A stretch of DNA of 64,000 nucleotides from Pegoplata infirma (Eukaryota; Arthropoda; Insecta; Diptera; Anthomyiidae), in the NCBI GenBank assembly GCA_963921195.1, contig OY992536.1, positions 237,310,023 through 237,374,022 on the forward strand, read 5' to 3'. A model generated the notes under the pieces. It ran no database searches. It saw nothing but the letters and a program-made list of their open reading frames with translations, and was not told the DNA's origin. Below, one piece after another: positions 20,207 to 31,493 of this stretch (the first letter of the stretch is position 1; the number at the start of each line of letters is the position of its first letter). The translations under genes were made by a program, and so were the position numbers.

Positions 20207-22804
20207 TAATTGTTTGCGTTCCACACTTTTTGAGGTACAAGTATAATGACAAACTTTACGTATGTACCACTGAGAAGAAGGGTAAACAGTTGAAATAATT
20301 TTTAAGCTGCCACTTTTTGTGGCAAACACTTAAACTAGATTATGTGGTAAATGCTTTTTTAGCTCACGCAAAAAATTATAAATTTAAAAAAAAATATATA
20401 TATAGTTAATATATGTACATTAGAGTTAATTTTGAAAATTTGATCTGCGGATATTATATTTTTTTTGAAGGATTTGGGGAAACAGAATGCCGCTATTTTT
20501 TGGAAAAATTTTCGCTCCTTCTGGTGGTTCCATGCATTTGAAAACGCGGATTTTGAGCTGATTTTTATGCAGAGCAAAAACGGCTGAATATATCACAAAT
20601 CTGATTTCACCAGTCGATTCTACAGCAAATTATTATACAATTATACAGTGACCATTTTTTGAACTCTTAGAAAAAGTTCCAAAAACTCACCACAGATGTA
20701 TACTCACTTTGTCTTTTTGTGTGTAATGCATCTAAATATTGATTTGGGACCCCTTATAATTAAGGGAAGTCCGTTCGTCTGTATATAGAAAACACGATGC
20801 AGTCCAAACTAAAAGATCCAGATTCCTTAATTTTTTAACAAAAATGGCTTATGATAATAAACTGTTTCAGCTCGGAAACAGTCCTAATTCGATCAGTGGG
20901 AAAAATGTCCACCTTAAAGAACTACCCCAACCTTAAAATTTAAATACATAAAATAGTGCATTGAAATTTTTCATATAGAAATATGTCATTAATTCAATAA
21001 TTTTTTCCATCCATTTAAAGTTAAACTTCAGCAGCCTTACTAACAAAACAGTATAATATTTGGAGTGTTAATTTTTTCGCTGAAAGGCAAATGAACATAC
21101 TGAATTTAGTAAACTAAATTCTACACAACTTTTATTCAATAGAATTCGTTAAAATTTTAACAGAATTGGCCAATAGTAATGGTCGTAAAGACAAATATTG
21201 CTAATAGAGATACAAGTAAAAGTGTTAAATTTTACCTGATTCCAACATACTTAGTTTCATCATTTTTTAAACCACTATGCAATGTTCCAAAAGCTCACTT
21301 TGCTGACTTTTCTTGTAAGTTTACAAGGAAACCCAACGATATAATTACAAATGATGGCGGGAATGAGTTCTAGAGGTAAGTATTTACATAGGTTAGCCAC
21401 TTTAAACCTAAAGTCAATATAATCTCATTAATTTTTCTAAGGCATGCAATTTCATCGACATTGTTTATTGAATATCTTCACTGTCCGAATTCGTTATAGA
21501 GACTTGACTAGATTTTATTGCACACCTCTGATATTTAAACAATAAACTAACATTCTAAATGTGCAATACGTTACATATGTTTTTATAGCCAAGTATTTAC
21601 AGTCATTCTCATAATTTAGATAATGCTCCTTTCAGATTCGTCCTGGAATCATTTTTTCTAAAAATAACTCTCTAAAAACTCTTTCCTATGGGAAAACACT
21701 GACCAATTTTTAAAAAACTCAAAAACTTTCTTTTAAACAAACCTTGCGTCAATTAATATTTCAGTAAAACAACTGTTAAAAAACCAACTGCCATAAACTG
21801 TTGTCGTTACCTTGCAGAATATTTAGTTGACTTCAAACTTCATTTGAATAACTTACGACATCGTTTCAGTGCACTATGGTTCAAAATGCATATTTTTTGG
21901 CAGAAATTAAAAAAAAAAATTTAACAAATTTTCAAAAGCTTATACAGTTTCTCAATGGTAACACTCCAAGCCATTAAGAAAGTTTAATGAAAAAAATTTG
22001 ATGGCAATACTCACAGTCTGCCAGGGTTTCAAAGTTGAGAGTTTTTAAGACGTATTTTTAAATCGGGATCAAAACCATATTACAATTATACTAACAACAA
22101 TTGGGAAAAAACAATATTATAAAAAGGATAAAAGGGGAAATTGAAGCCTAAGAAAAGTAGTTCTTATTTAAAACTCTAATTTTTAATTCCATGCATCTTT
22201 GGCGCTATTCTTGGGGGTTGTGGTTTTAAGGATTTTGAAGCCAAAATAGATTATATCTTTCGTGGACAAAAAGTTGTGTTTGGGCACGAACTTGCATGAG
22301 TCTTTAAATGTGAAAGTGTTTTCTAAGTGGTCTATTTAATACTAAAATTAACATCTAGCCAGCATTTTTCGGCAAACTCTCACAATTGCCATTTTAGTTT
22401 AGCACAAATTTCGGCAGAATTTTCGGTTTTTTGCGTGACACATCTTTAAATTTTTTTTAACTATAATTTTTTTGCCTTCGGCAGAGCAACTGACTACTAA
22501 AAATATATTATTGTTAATAATTTTTTTTCACATTTCCGAAATTTTTATTTTTTTTTAATTTTTTTTTTTTTTTTTTTGAAAATCGTTATTTGATTATGTT
22601 AAGAGATAAAAAGCATTTAAGATTCAAAACTAGCGAGTTTGCTTCATTTTAGGAATTTATGAAAAAAAAAAATTGATTTGGAACCATAGCGCAGTGTAGA
22701 AAAAAAAACGCAGCCCGTTTTAAGAATTTAAAATTTTCTCAGATTCTGACGCCTTTTTCCTTTTAGAAAGCTTTACAGATTTTTACCACGTTATTTTTAA
22801 CATG
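20207..22804. other. 2.6 kb unassigned spacer
   Basis: No open frame with recognisable features and no strong inverted or tandem repeat. There are homopolymer T runs at 22540-22577 and small AT-rich patches (20393-20420). This is one of the longer stretches without a recognised element and may be unique host sequence. Confidence 0.5.
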
Positions 22805-23574
22805 CACTCAAAATATTTTGTTGGGAAAAACAAATGAAAAACACACTTAAAACCAGTGAATAAACAATTGAAAACCATCCCAGTAATTATTCATTTGTTT
22901 TAACAAACATCAACATTTATTTTTTACTGTTGACAAAATTTTCTAAAATAAATAACATTAAACATTAAAAAATTAAGTTTTTTCAGTCTTTTTTACCAAC
23001 TAATTCGAAAAAAATAACCAACGATAACATTAAAAATTAATGATAGTTCTGTTATTTTTACCAAAAAATTTCAAAAAAATAACCTACGAAAACAATAAAA
23101 ATTAATGATTTCGTAGGTAATTTTTTACAATTTTTTATTGAAATATTTTTTTAAAAATTTTTAATAAAATATTTGGGGAATCGATCCCGCAATCAACTAC
23201 ATTCTGGCCAGACACTCTACCCATCGTGCTAAAGTCACTTGATACAAACACGTTTTTTAATTTCTATAAATAATTTTTTGATTTTTTTTTCTACAAAAAA
23301 ATAACTGACTTGTGTAGGTAAAAACTAATGATATTTCATTAAAAAATACCAACAATTTTAAAAAAATTACTTACACAAATCATTCAAAATCAAAAGAATA
23401 ATCAGTAGTTTTTACTTACAGAACAAAAATAAATGACTTTAAAAATTAAATGTTAATGAAAGTCTTTATTTTTAAGTGTGTTATTTTTGAAACAAAGGAC
23501 TGAAGTAGTCATTAATAAAAACTGAACATCAAACAAATGTTTTTTTTTTTTAAAACGACTAAACGGAAAACTTC
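22805..23574. mobile_element. Family A TIR element, second copy, right end lost
   Basis: Closely matches 5670-6450, starting CACTCAAAATATTTTGTTGG after TG. It contains the tRNA-like block. It matches to AAACGACTAAACGGAAAA and then gives way to a T-rich tandem repeat, so the right TIR is missing. Confidence 0.75.
23174..23236 (-). repeat. tRNA-like block (second copy)
   Basis: Same A-box-like and B-box-like elements as 6031-6093 with only minor changes (for example TAGCACGATGGGTAGAG). Preservation in both copies shows the block is part of the family, not a chance insertion. Confidence 0.5.
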
Positions 23575-23890
23575 ATATTTTCATATTTTTTTTTCATCAA
23601 CATTTTTTTTTTTCTTAAATTATTTTTTTATCACATTTTTTTCATCAAAGCTTTTTATAAAATTTTTTGTTATGAATCTTTTTCTCACCAAAAAATTTTT
23701 TTTTTTATATTTTTTTTTCATACATTTTTTTTACATCAAAAAATTTTTCTTTTCATCAAAAACTTTTTTTCATCAAAACTTTTTTTCACCAAAAATTTTG
23801 GGTTCATTAAATTTTTTTTTTAACATAATTTTGTTTTTCGTTAAAAAAAAATAATATTTTTTTTTACCAAAACTACTTTTTTACCATGTC
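23575..23890 (+). repeat. T-rich tandem repeat, TTTTTTTCATCAAA unit
   Basis: About fifteen degenerate units of TTTTTTTCATCAAA or TTTTTTCACCAAAA. It produces a 105-codon Phe-rich open frame that is not a gene. It replaces the right end of the family A copy. Confidence 0.75.
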
Positions 23891-23937
23891 TAAGCTTTTT
23901 GCATAAAAATTTTCCATTTGTTTATCAAATGTACATA

Positions 23938-24003
23938 AAACAAGTGAGAGTGTTATATTCTTTGGTGCCGAATATTTTATACTCTCCAAAATGTAAAAAC
24001 ACT
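23938..24003 (-). mobile_element. 3' end of mini-me-like repeat (type 1 end)
   Basis: Reverse complement of the end at 11443-11512: CAAGTGAGAGTGTTA, GTGCCGAATATTTTATA and CTCCAAAATGTA. Body missing. 24004-24489 is AT-rich with nothing recognised. Confidence 0.55.
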
Positions 24004-24489
24004 TTTTTGCACTTATTTTTGCACTCACTTACGAAATGTTCAGCTCCTTTGGTTTTTTAATTGGGTCCTAGACTGATATTTCAATTCGTTTTGCATGCAA
24101 TAGCAAAGTAATATAGCATTATTTTTTCTAAAAAAAACTTTGCTTTGGCAAGTACACCCAAATCTTCCGCAAAACATTATAATGATTTAATGTTTTGAGT
24201 ACAAAATTCGGAGGCATTTTTTTTAATAGCCCTGATATTCTGCCTAATAGGGTCTTGAGATTTCGACATTTTGAAATTTTTAACTAAATTCTAAGAAATT
24301 TTAACTAAATTCTATTAAAAAAATACGAGTTTTTTTATTAAATTTTAAAAAGTTATTACAAAATTCTAAGAAATTTTTCACTAAATTCTTAGACTTCCGC
24401 TTCCTCGATTCTAAGAAGTTAAATACGGTGATGACTTCACCGTATTTTGTACAATCAAAAGAGAAACTCTGTCAAAAAATCTGTAAAAC

Positions 24490-25835
24490 GACTTTCAATT
24501 TGAATTAGCAATATTTCAGCAGATTGTTCTGCTGAAAAGAATATTTTCACTAAAATCCCTGTCTTTAAGTTTAATAAAATAACAGACATTTACTTCGTTT
24601 TTACTGATTCTGTTTAATGAATTTAAAAAAAAAAATTTGAACATTTTTTTAAGCAGATTATTTTGAAATTTTACAGAAATATTTTGCTGTCATAAATATT
24701 GTTTTCAAGAAAATTTTTTAAGTTTTTTTTCGTTTTTTTTTTTTACACAATTAAAAATATCCCAGGCAGTAAAATACGAACGGGAAAGCGCTGGCAAAGT
24801 ACCTTTTATGGTCCCTTGTGTGCTGGGAAAGCATCACAGTTTGGTACTCCCCCAGCGTCCAAAATGATAACCACAGTAAACGGTATGCCGTTGCTATTTT
24901 AAAGCGCTTTGAAAGCGCTTCAAAAACCAAAAATATGGTACTATTATAGCACTTTTAGAACAAAAAAATGGGACGTATCAAAATTGTATAAGTCCATAAG
25001 ACACAACTTTTTTTGGTGTTTATTTGAATAAAGAAATTTATTAAATTAGGATAAACAATTTATTGACTAATTTATTAGGATAAAAAAATTTTGGACAAAC
25101 TTTGAAATGTTTTCTAAGTCCCAGAAAAAATTTGTTTGCAGTTTTCTTTGCGTTTTGGAATAAAAAAATTATTAAAAATGTTTATAGGAAAATTTTTGGA
25201 AAAGTCCTGAAAACAAGTGATGTATTAAACCGAATCCAAAGGGATAGGCCCAGTGACATTTCACATGTGATGTATCCGGAGTTTTAGACACTTCCTCACG
25301 AAAGAAACAGGTGTTTTTATATAAAAGGTGTCAAGTTTGTAATATGTAGGTCATTGTGTCTAAGTGACACATCACGAGAACTATCAAGGACCGGCCACTT
25401 ATCCTGCAGGGAAATAAAAAATATTCCAATTTGTACGAAAATTATTAAATTTTAATAAAAAATTTATACTTTGAACGGATTTTAATAGAAAAACACTGGC
25501 AAAGCGCTTGCAAAGCACTTTTTCGAATTCATACTACCTTATACACAAAAAATAAAGTGCTTTGCCGAGACTTTTTCTTTGGAACGGTTGGCAAATTCTG
25601 CCTGGGTTATTTTTAAACATATTTTTAGCAGATTATTTTGAAATTTTACAGAAATAGTTTGCTGTCATTATTTTTTGAGCCTGACATCTCAGCAGATTGT
25701 TCTGCTGAAATCAGCAGATTTTTCTGCTCATGACAGATATTCAGCAAACCGCGACTGTTAAAAACAGCAGATTTCTCATATGGCTCAAAATGGGTGTATT
25801 TTCAGCAGATTTTTCAGCTGATTGGACAGAGAATT
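24490..25835. mobile_element. CAGCAGA-iterated element, interrupted
   Basis: Left part has TTTCAGCAGATTGTTCTGCT (24530); right part has the same at 25688 followed by CAGCAGATTTTTCTGCT, CAGCAGATTT and CAGCAGATTTTTCAGCTGA. The ends are loosely inverted (CTCTGTC left; GACAGAG right, near TTTTTTGTGTA). A 58 bp block, AGCAGATTATTTTGAAATTT and on, occurs at 24653 and 25624 on either side of the 24761-25606 insertion. Ends are approximate. Confidence 0.5.
24761..25606. mobile_element. 846 bp CCCAGGCAG-ended TIR element
   Basis: Left end CCCAGGCAGTAAAATACG, right end complement CCCAGGCAGAATTTGCC. The interior iterates AAAGCGCTTT, CTGGCAAAG and related motifs at 24786-24920 and 25490-25570. No transposase frame. 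No matching target duplication found. It lies inside the CAGCAGA element. Confidence 0.65.
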
Positions 25836-26684
25836 TATTTTTTGTGTATTAACTATTTATAAGTACTTGAACTAAATTTTGTTCCAGGAAAATTTCCCAT
25901 TTCTTAGTCAAATTTAAACAAATTTTAGGAAATTTTTTTCCTATATTCAAAGAATTTTTTTTCCTAAATTCAAACAAATTTTTTGCTAAATTTTAGTTAT
26001 GTCTTTTTTTCAGTGTATGAATTCGGTAATTTCTACAATAAAATTTATAGTCCCGGAAAAATAACCGGCGAATCGCCGGTAAATGGATTATTTTGTTTTT
26101 GTATTGTTGGAATTTTTGTATAAAAAAATAAAAAAAATCGAAAATTATCACCTTGGTTTTTAAAATACATTTTCAATTATGTTTAGTAACTGTACTGTCT
26201 ATATGTATGTGTTTTCATGGTAACAACATACAAAACACAATGTGCAATTTTCATTCAACGGAAATCAACATTTTTGACAACTGTTGTGTTTGTGTTGTTA
26301 ATGTTAGTCGCTGTATTTGTCGTTGTGTTGCTGCTGTTGTTATTTCTACTATTGCTGGCTTGCCTGTTCAACAGCAATTTGAAATGCAATTTGTAACATT
26401 TGAATTGCTAACTAACGCATAATCAATGTGTATTATTTGTGTAAAGATCTAAAGAGACAGTCATGCTCACCCAGTTGGATAATTCTATATTTAGTATTTT
26501 TACTATTCATAACTTCACCGCAAAATAGTAGTGGAGTGCTTTCAAAACACAAGAAATGTAACCAATCACAAAAAAATTAATAACAAGTACAAGAAACATA
26601 CGCACTTGCATTATTTTTTGCAACAAAATTTGTAGATCAGCAATAATGATCTACACTGAAAAAAAAGACATAACTAAAATTAAG
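25836..26684. other. Spacer, possible unique host sequence
   Basis: 26064-26080 is a 17-base palindrome, ACCGGCGAATCGCCGGT. An 89-codon frame at 26153-26422 begins with a hydrophobic, signal-like stretch and is Cys-rich, but much of it derives from GTTGTT-type triplets, so I do not call it. TTGTTATT and GCTGCTGTTG runs are typical of fly non-coding DNA. Confidence 0.45.
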
Positions 26685-26833
26685 GACGGACGGACGGACA
26701 TCGCTAAGTCGAATCAAAAAGTGATTCTGCGTCGATCGGTATATCTGAAGGTGGGTCTAGGACCAATATTTCGGGAAGTTACAAACATCAGCACAAACTC
26801 ATTATACCCTGTACCACAGAGTGGTTTAGGGTA
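26685..26833 (-). mobile_element. 5' part of mini-me-like repeat (type 2)
   Basis: In the minus direction: TATACCCTAAACCACTCTGT, GTTTGTGCTGATGTTTGTAA, CTTCCCGAAATATTGGTCC, then TTAGCGATGTCCGTCCGTCC, the (GTCY)n block. It stops just past the GTCY block. A TIR element abuts its 5' end. Confidence 0.75.
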
Positions 26834-27117
26834 TAATTGAGGAGTTCCATAACAAAACGCGCCAATTCCACTTTTTGATTTTTTTGTTTTTTTGACTGAA
26901 TACTATTGTACACATTAAAATCTATGTAACCATTACTAAAAAACATCACAAATCTCAATATTTGTACATCAATTCACTACTGACTTTAATTATGAAACAT
27001 CCCAAACCTCAGTACTTACACTCATTGTCAGTACTGACTTTGTTTACATTTATGCGTTTATCTAAAAAACTGTTAAAGTGGAATTGGTGCGTTTTGTTAT
27101 GGACCTCCTCAATTATT
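26834..27117. mobile_element. About 280 bp MITE
   Basis: Left arm AATTGAGGAGTTCCATAACA, then AAACGCGCCAATTCCACTTT; the right arm is its complement at 27070-27113 with few changes. The loop contains CAGTACTTACACTC and CAGTACTGAC. A short frame at 26962-27216 is not a gene. TA flanks are possible on the left only. Confidence 0.7.
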
Positions 27118-27454
27118 GTAAAATATCGAATTTTCATGACTCTAAGAATACGCGAAATAAATAGTTTTTTGGCTCTCCTGAAAAGTTGTGATTTTTTAGA
27201 TAGAGGGTTTCGATAGAGGGCCCTTGATATACTTGTTTCGTAAAATATGCGAAAATTTACTTTTTATTACGAAAAACAGATTAGTATGGAACTTCATAAA
27301 GTTACCAAACATACGAAAATATTTCGTAATCAGGAAAATGTTTAATTTCCCTGCACGAAAATGACAGGTCTTTAAAAGGTCACGTGACATTTAACAAGGA
27401 CCTAGATGATTTGTCACAAACTTTGACTTTTTTATATATATATTTTTTTTTAAT
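27118..27454. other. Spacer
   Basis: No recognised repeat. Overlapping short frames on both strands lack protein features. Confidence 0.4.
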
Positions 27455-27925
27455 TTCGATATGGCGTAACCAACATGGCGCCCAATTTTTGAAAAACATT
27501 ACAGATTCGCTTAAAACTATTTTTACACGGGTTTTTGTGGTCGCTTTAAAAGAATCTGAAGTTGGAATTTTAAAATTCAAAATAGCGGATCCAACATGGC
27601 GAATATTTTTAAAAAATAAACCGATTTGCTTAAAACTTTTTATATCCGAGTTTTTGGGGTCGATATATAAGAATATGAAGTTAGCTTTTCGAATGGCAAA
27701 TTTTAATTTAGCAACCCAACCAAATCTGTTATGTTGATTTCGCCATTTTGAATTTTAAAACTCCAGCTGCAGATCCTTCTTAAGCGACCGCAAGAACCCG
27801 TATATGAAGAGTTTTAAGCGAATCTGTAATAATAAATTTTGTTTTTATTCGACCTTCTTTTAACGAATCTGTAATATTTTTAAAAAATTGAGCGCCATAT
27901 TGGATCCGCCATATTGAAATTCAGA
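27455..27925. repeat. Imperfect foldback with ATGGCG motifs
   Basis: CCAACATGGCGCCCAATTTT, CATTACAGATTCGCTTAAAA and GGTCGCTTTAAAAGAATCTG on the left pair with complements at 27760-27925. AGCGGATCCAACATGGCG-type phrases recur. Sequence style resembles 48.8-49.5 kb (GGATCCAATATGGCGGAC). 27926-28047 has no further content. Confidence 0.6.
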
Positions 27926-28047
27926 AAAAGCCACTCGGCATTTTAAAGCAAATATTTTTAAGTAATTTCGAAATTTTTTAAAAAAATTGTTAAACCTATA
28001 CCAATTTTGGAGAGAGGGATGGCCCAGTTGACGAAGAACACCTCATA

Positions 28048-28571
28048 CACTTAGAAAATTATTGCAGTTACTACATGCCGGTCATTTGTTTAGTAAGTAG
28101 TATTAGTTGTTTTTAACTACAACTTCAGTTGTTTTTGAATGAAAAATCTCAAACAACTAATTTTTGTAGTCGTTTTAAAAAATAAATACAAAAAATTACT
28201 ACATTGTAGTAACTGTTGTTTTATGTAGTTGTTTCTAGTCTATAAAAAATTACTTATAATTTTCTAGAAATTTTTGGAAAAACGGATGTGTTAAACGAGT
28301 TGGAAGTGTCAAATGCAGAAGGAATTATTTTTAGATAATTTTAACCTATTTTGACGTTTAGAAAAAAATTCAGACTATGTGAGTTACAGTAAAAACAACT
28401 GCAATTTGAAGTAGTTTTTACCGATTTTTGTAGTTGTTAATCAGTAGTTAAAAACAACAACAATTTTTGGTTGATTTTACCGTAAAATGTAGTGGACGCC
28501 TAAACAACAGCAAATGTAGTAGTTTCAACTGTCTTTTGTAGTGGAATCTACCGTTATAATTTTTTTGAGTG
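28048..28571. mobile_element. 524 bp MITE, TAGTTGTTTT flavour, TA duplication
   Basis: CACTTAGAAAATTATTGCAG after TA (28046-28047); the right end TTTTTTGAGTG is followed by TA (28572-28573). The interior is iterated GTAGTTGTTTTTAACTAC, ACTACATTGTAGTAA and TTTTGTAGTTGTTAATC motifs. It is the complete version of the copy at 18985-19459. Non-coding. Confidence 0.8.
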
Positions 28572-28822
28572 TATATATATTTTTGGTTAAAAGTAACATA
28601 AATGCTGAGAAAGCGTGCCAAAAGAGGAGGTAAAACTAAAACAAAATTAACAAAAAAAAATCAAACGATCGAACTGTAAGATCAAAATGAAGTAATGAAC
28701 AATTGAGCTGAATGAACAAAAAGACCTAAATAGCTGAAATGAGCAAACTAGATAAATCTCTTAGTTAAGTGAAAAGTTCAGTTTAAGTAGTTCGTTCGTG
28801 AACGACACAACTCTATATTTTT
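28572..28822. other. Short spacer
   Basis: Contains loose repeats of GAACAA, GAGCTGAA and AAATGAGCAAA. No gene seen. Confidence 0.4.
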
Positions 28823-29962
28823 TATACCCTCCACTCTAGTGATAGAGGGTATATAAAAGTTTGTCATTCAGTTTGTAACACATCGAAATATTAGTCTAGG
28901 ACTCCATAAAGTGTATATATTCATGATCCTTGATCGCTTTTAAATCGATCTAGCGATGTCCGTCCGTTCGTCCGTCCGTCCGTCCGTCCGTCCGTCTGTC
29001 TATCTGTCCGTTGAAAACACGCTAACTTTTGAAAGACTTTACGGAGGCTCCTGAAGTTTGGCATATATGCTGACCTTTTACCGGGTCAGTTGGTATTGCA
29101 ATCCAGCGAAATCGGTCCAGTGGTTCAAAAGTTATGAGCAAAATAGTAAATTTCGGCAAGGGTTTTTCGCAAATTTACGAGATAAAAAACACGATAACTT
29201 TCGAAAGACAATAATGAGAATGCTGAAACTTGACATGTATCTTTGCATTTCCTCAGGTCTGTCTGGCATTGAATTTCAGCTCAATCGCTCCAGTGGTCCA
29301 AAAGTTATAAGCAAATCCCTGAATTTCAGATTGGTTGCATCTTAAATGCCACGTGTTAATAAACAAGTTTTAAAAGCATTGGTGGTAACTTAACAATGCT
29401 TTTCAAACTTGTTTAGTTTTATCTTTGCCTTTCCTCAGGTCTGTCTGGTATTGAATTTCAGCTCAATCGCTCCAGTGGTCCAAAAGTTATAAGCAAATCC
29501 CTGAATTTCAGATTGGTTGCATCTTAAATGCCACGTGTTAATATACAAGTTTTAAAAGCATTGGTGGTAACTTAACAATGTTTTTCAAACTTGTTTAGTT
29601 TTAAAGCAATGCTTTTAAAACTTGTTTAGTTTTAAAAGCATTGGTAACTTAAAAATTGCACTCGAATTTTACACTCGAAAAAAATTTTACACTCAAAAAA
29701 AATTTAGTTTTTCTTTTTTTTACAAAAATGGCAATATTTTGTGTACAGACGTACGTGCATTCACTCAGAAATATTTTTACAGTAAAAAAAACATTACACT
29801 CGAAAAAATTTTTTTTTTTTTGTTTTTTTAATGACAAAAAAAAAAGAATTTTTTACTCAAAATAAAATATTTCTAATCAAAATTGTTAATTTTCCTTTAA
29901 AAAAAATGCATTGTGGAAAGTATTCATAGATTCGGCAAAGTCGAATTTAACTTTTCTACTTG
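28823..29962 (+). mobile_element. Mini-me-like repeat, type 1, complete
   Basis: 5' hairpin TACCCTCCACTCTAGTGATA with GAGGGTATA; TAGCGATGTCCGTCCG then (GTCY)n at 28958-29010; conserved text such as TTTTGAAAGACTTTACGGAG and AAATCGGTCCAGTGGTTCAA; 3' end AGATTCGGCAAAGTCGAATT and a final CTACTTG. The (GTCY)n core and hairpin ends fit the mini-me/DINE-1 type of fly repeat. Contains a 183 bp tandem duplication and a TTTTACACTCGAAAAAA run (29655-29705). Open frames within are not genes. Confidence 0.75.
29237..29602 (+). repeat. 183 bp tandem duplication, nearly identical
   Basis: CAGGTCTGTCTGGCATTGAA and the following 165 bases, including ATCTTAAATGCCACGTGTTA and GCATTGGTGGTAACTTAACA, occur twice in a row. 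Only a handful of differences, so this is a recent event within the mini-me-like element. Confidence 0.85.
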
Positions 29963-29983
29963 TTTTAATTATTCGTTTTTTTT

Positions 29984-30724
29984 TTACCCTACACTATTCT
30001 GTGGTTCAGGGTGTAATAAGTGTGTGCTGATGTTTGTAACTACCCGAAATTTTGGGTTTTAAAGTGAAACTTAGAATCACTTTTTGAGTTGATTTGGCGA
30101 TTTCAGTCCATCTGTCTGTACATCTTAGCGTTGTATACTAGATACAGGTCACAATTATCAATACATTTGGCTGAAATTTGAAAATATAGCTTCATTTTGA
30201 TAAAGGACGAATCCTATTAAATTAGAATAAGTCGGTCCATGTTTAGAACTAGCCCCCATATAAAAAGCAAATCCTTTCGAAATTTGACAGGTAAATGTAG
30301 TTTATTTTCTTTAATCATCATTTTGAATTTCAACGGTATCGCCAATTTTAACTGATAGTTCCGATACAAACCACTTCTCGATATTCATAAAAATCTCTCA
30401 AAATATGTGGATATTTGACTAAAGTTGTGTTTGCAGATATTCAACGTGTACTTTGGGACCTTTATTTAGTCTGATTATAATCAAACCATTCTTGATATTA
30501 GCCCCTATTAAAATTTCACCCGATACTCCGATAAATCGGTCTATTGGTCACAAATACCAGCTGATTTCAATTAAATTGGGTTTCCGTGTATTTTCTACAC
30601 TAACAAAATACCTTACTAACCATAGATCCCATCGGTCCATAATTGGACTTGGTATCTATTTTCCGAAAAACACTGGTGTAGGATATTATATGGTCGGTCT
30701 TAACTGATTATAATTTTCTTACAT
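29984..30724 (+). mobile_element. Mini-me-like repeat, type 2, complete
   Basis: Starts TACCCTACACTATTCTGTGG with a hairpin partner CAGGGTGTAAT, then TGTGCTGATGTTTGTAACTA, a decayed GTCY block (CAGTCCATCTGTCTGTACAT), and ends TATATGGTCGGTCTTAACTG then TATAATTTTCTTAC. It starts 22 bp after the type 1 element, head-to-tail. No coding capacity. Confidence 0.75.
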
Positions 30725-31491
30725 GTTTTATATTTGAATTGGAGATCAAATACAAAACTTATCATAAATGATCCCTTAAATTAATTTTGATCACATTGCA
30801 GACATTTCCAACTGGGCACATGATCATTTGTATGTATTTGTCCATTTAACCACAAACTCATACATATAAATTTAGCATGTGTAGTAAGAATATGCATAGA
30901 TTACACTGCACAAATGATTATACTGTCTGTTCAATTTGATTGCACAACAAAAAATTGTCATCATTTATTATGCGAATACGTACATGTTGATTTTTATTTT
31001 TCTTTATTCTATACATTCATTTTTTTGTTAGAATCGATGCATGTTTAGCGTTTTATGTTTAATCAATCACATACATATATAATAATGGTGGACAAAACAT
31101 GATGAACAAAACAAAGTACTATAGAATTTTTTATGGAAACTTTTTTTTAACTATACAAATAAATTAGGGACGTGGCAATCATACTTAGCTTGAATGAAAT
31201 TTTTTATATTTTTTTTTTAATTTACAAAAATTAGTAGGCAAGTATTTTAAAAAAAAATAATACTTTTTGGTGGGGGAAAAAGAGAAGGGAATATTCAGTC
31301 TGATACTACATACTGATTTATTTTACACGGTGAGCCTTATCGAAGTTAAGGTTGAATTTTAGTGTCAACGAAAAGTAAAAAAGTTTTATTTCGCAATATC
31401 TCCCATTCGCGAAATTAGAGTTTTTGTATTTTCAAAAATTTGGACTATGAAGTTTTTTAAATATCTGAAAAAACGAGTATACGGTTTAAAT
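30725..31491. other. Spacer, possible unique host sequence
   Basis: Contains TACATACATATATAATAATG and other typical fly intergenic text. No gene or repeat family recognised. Confidence 0.45.
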
Positions 31492-31493
31492 TG

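Noticed and set aside
23537..23854. 105-codon Phe/Lys-rich frame
   Set aside because: Translation of a T-rich tandem repeat.
26153..26422. 89-codon Cys-rich frame with hydrophobic start, possible secreted peptide
   Set aside because: Much of it comes from GTTGTT/GCTGCTG-type triplets; no splice or signal-cleavage evidence that I can defend.
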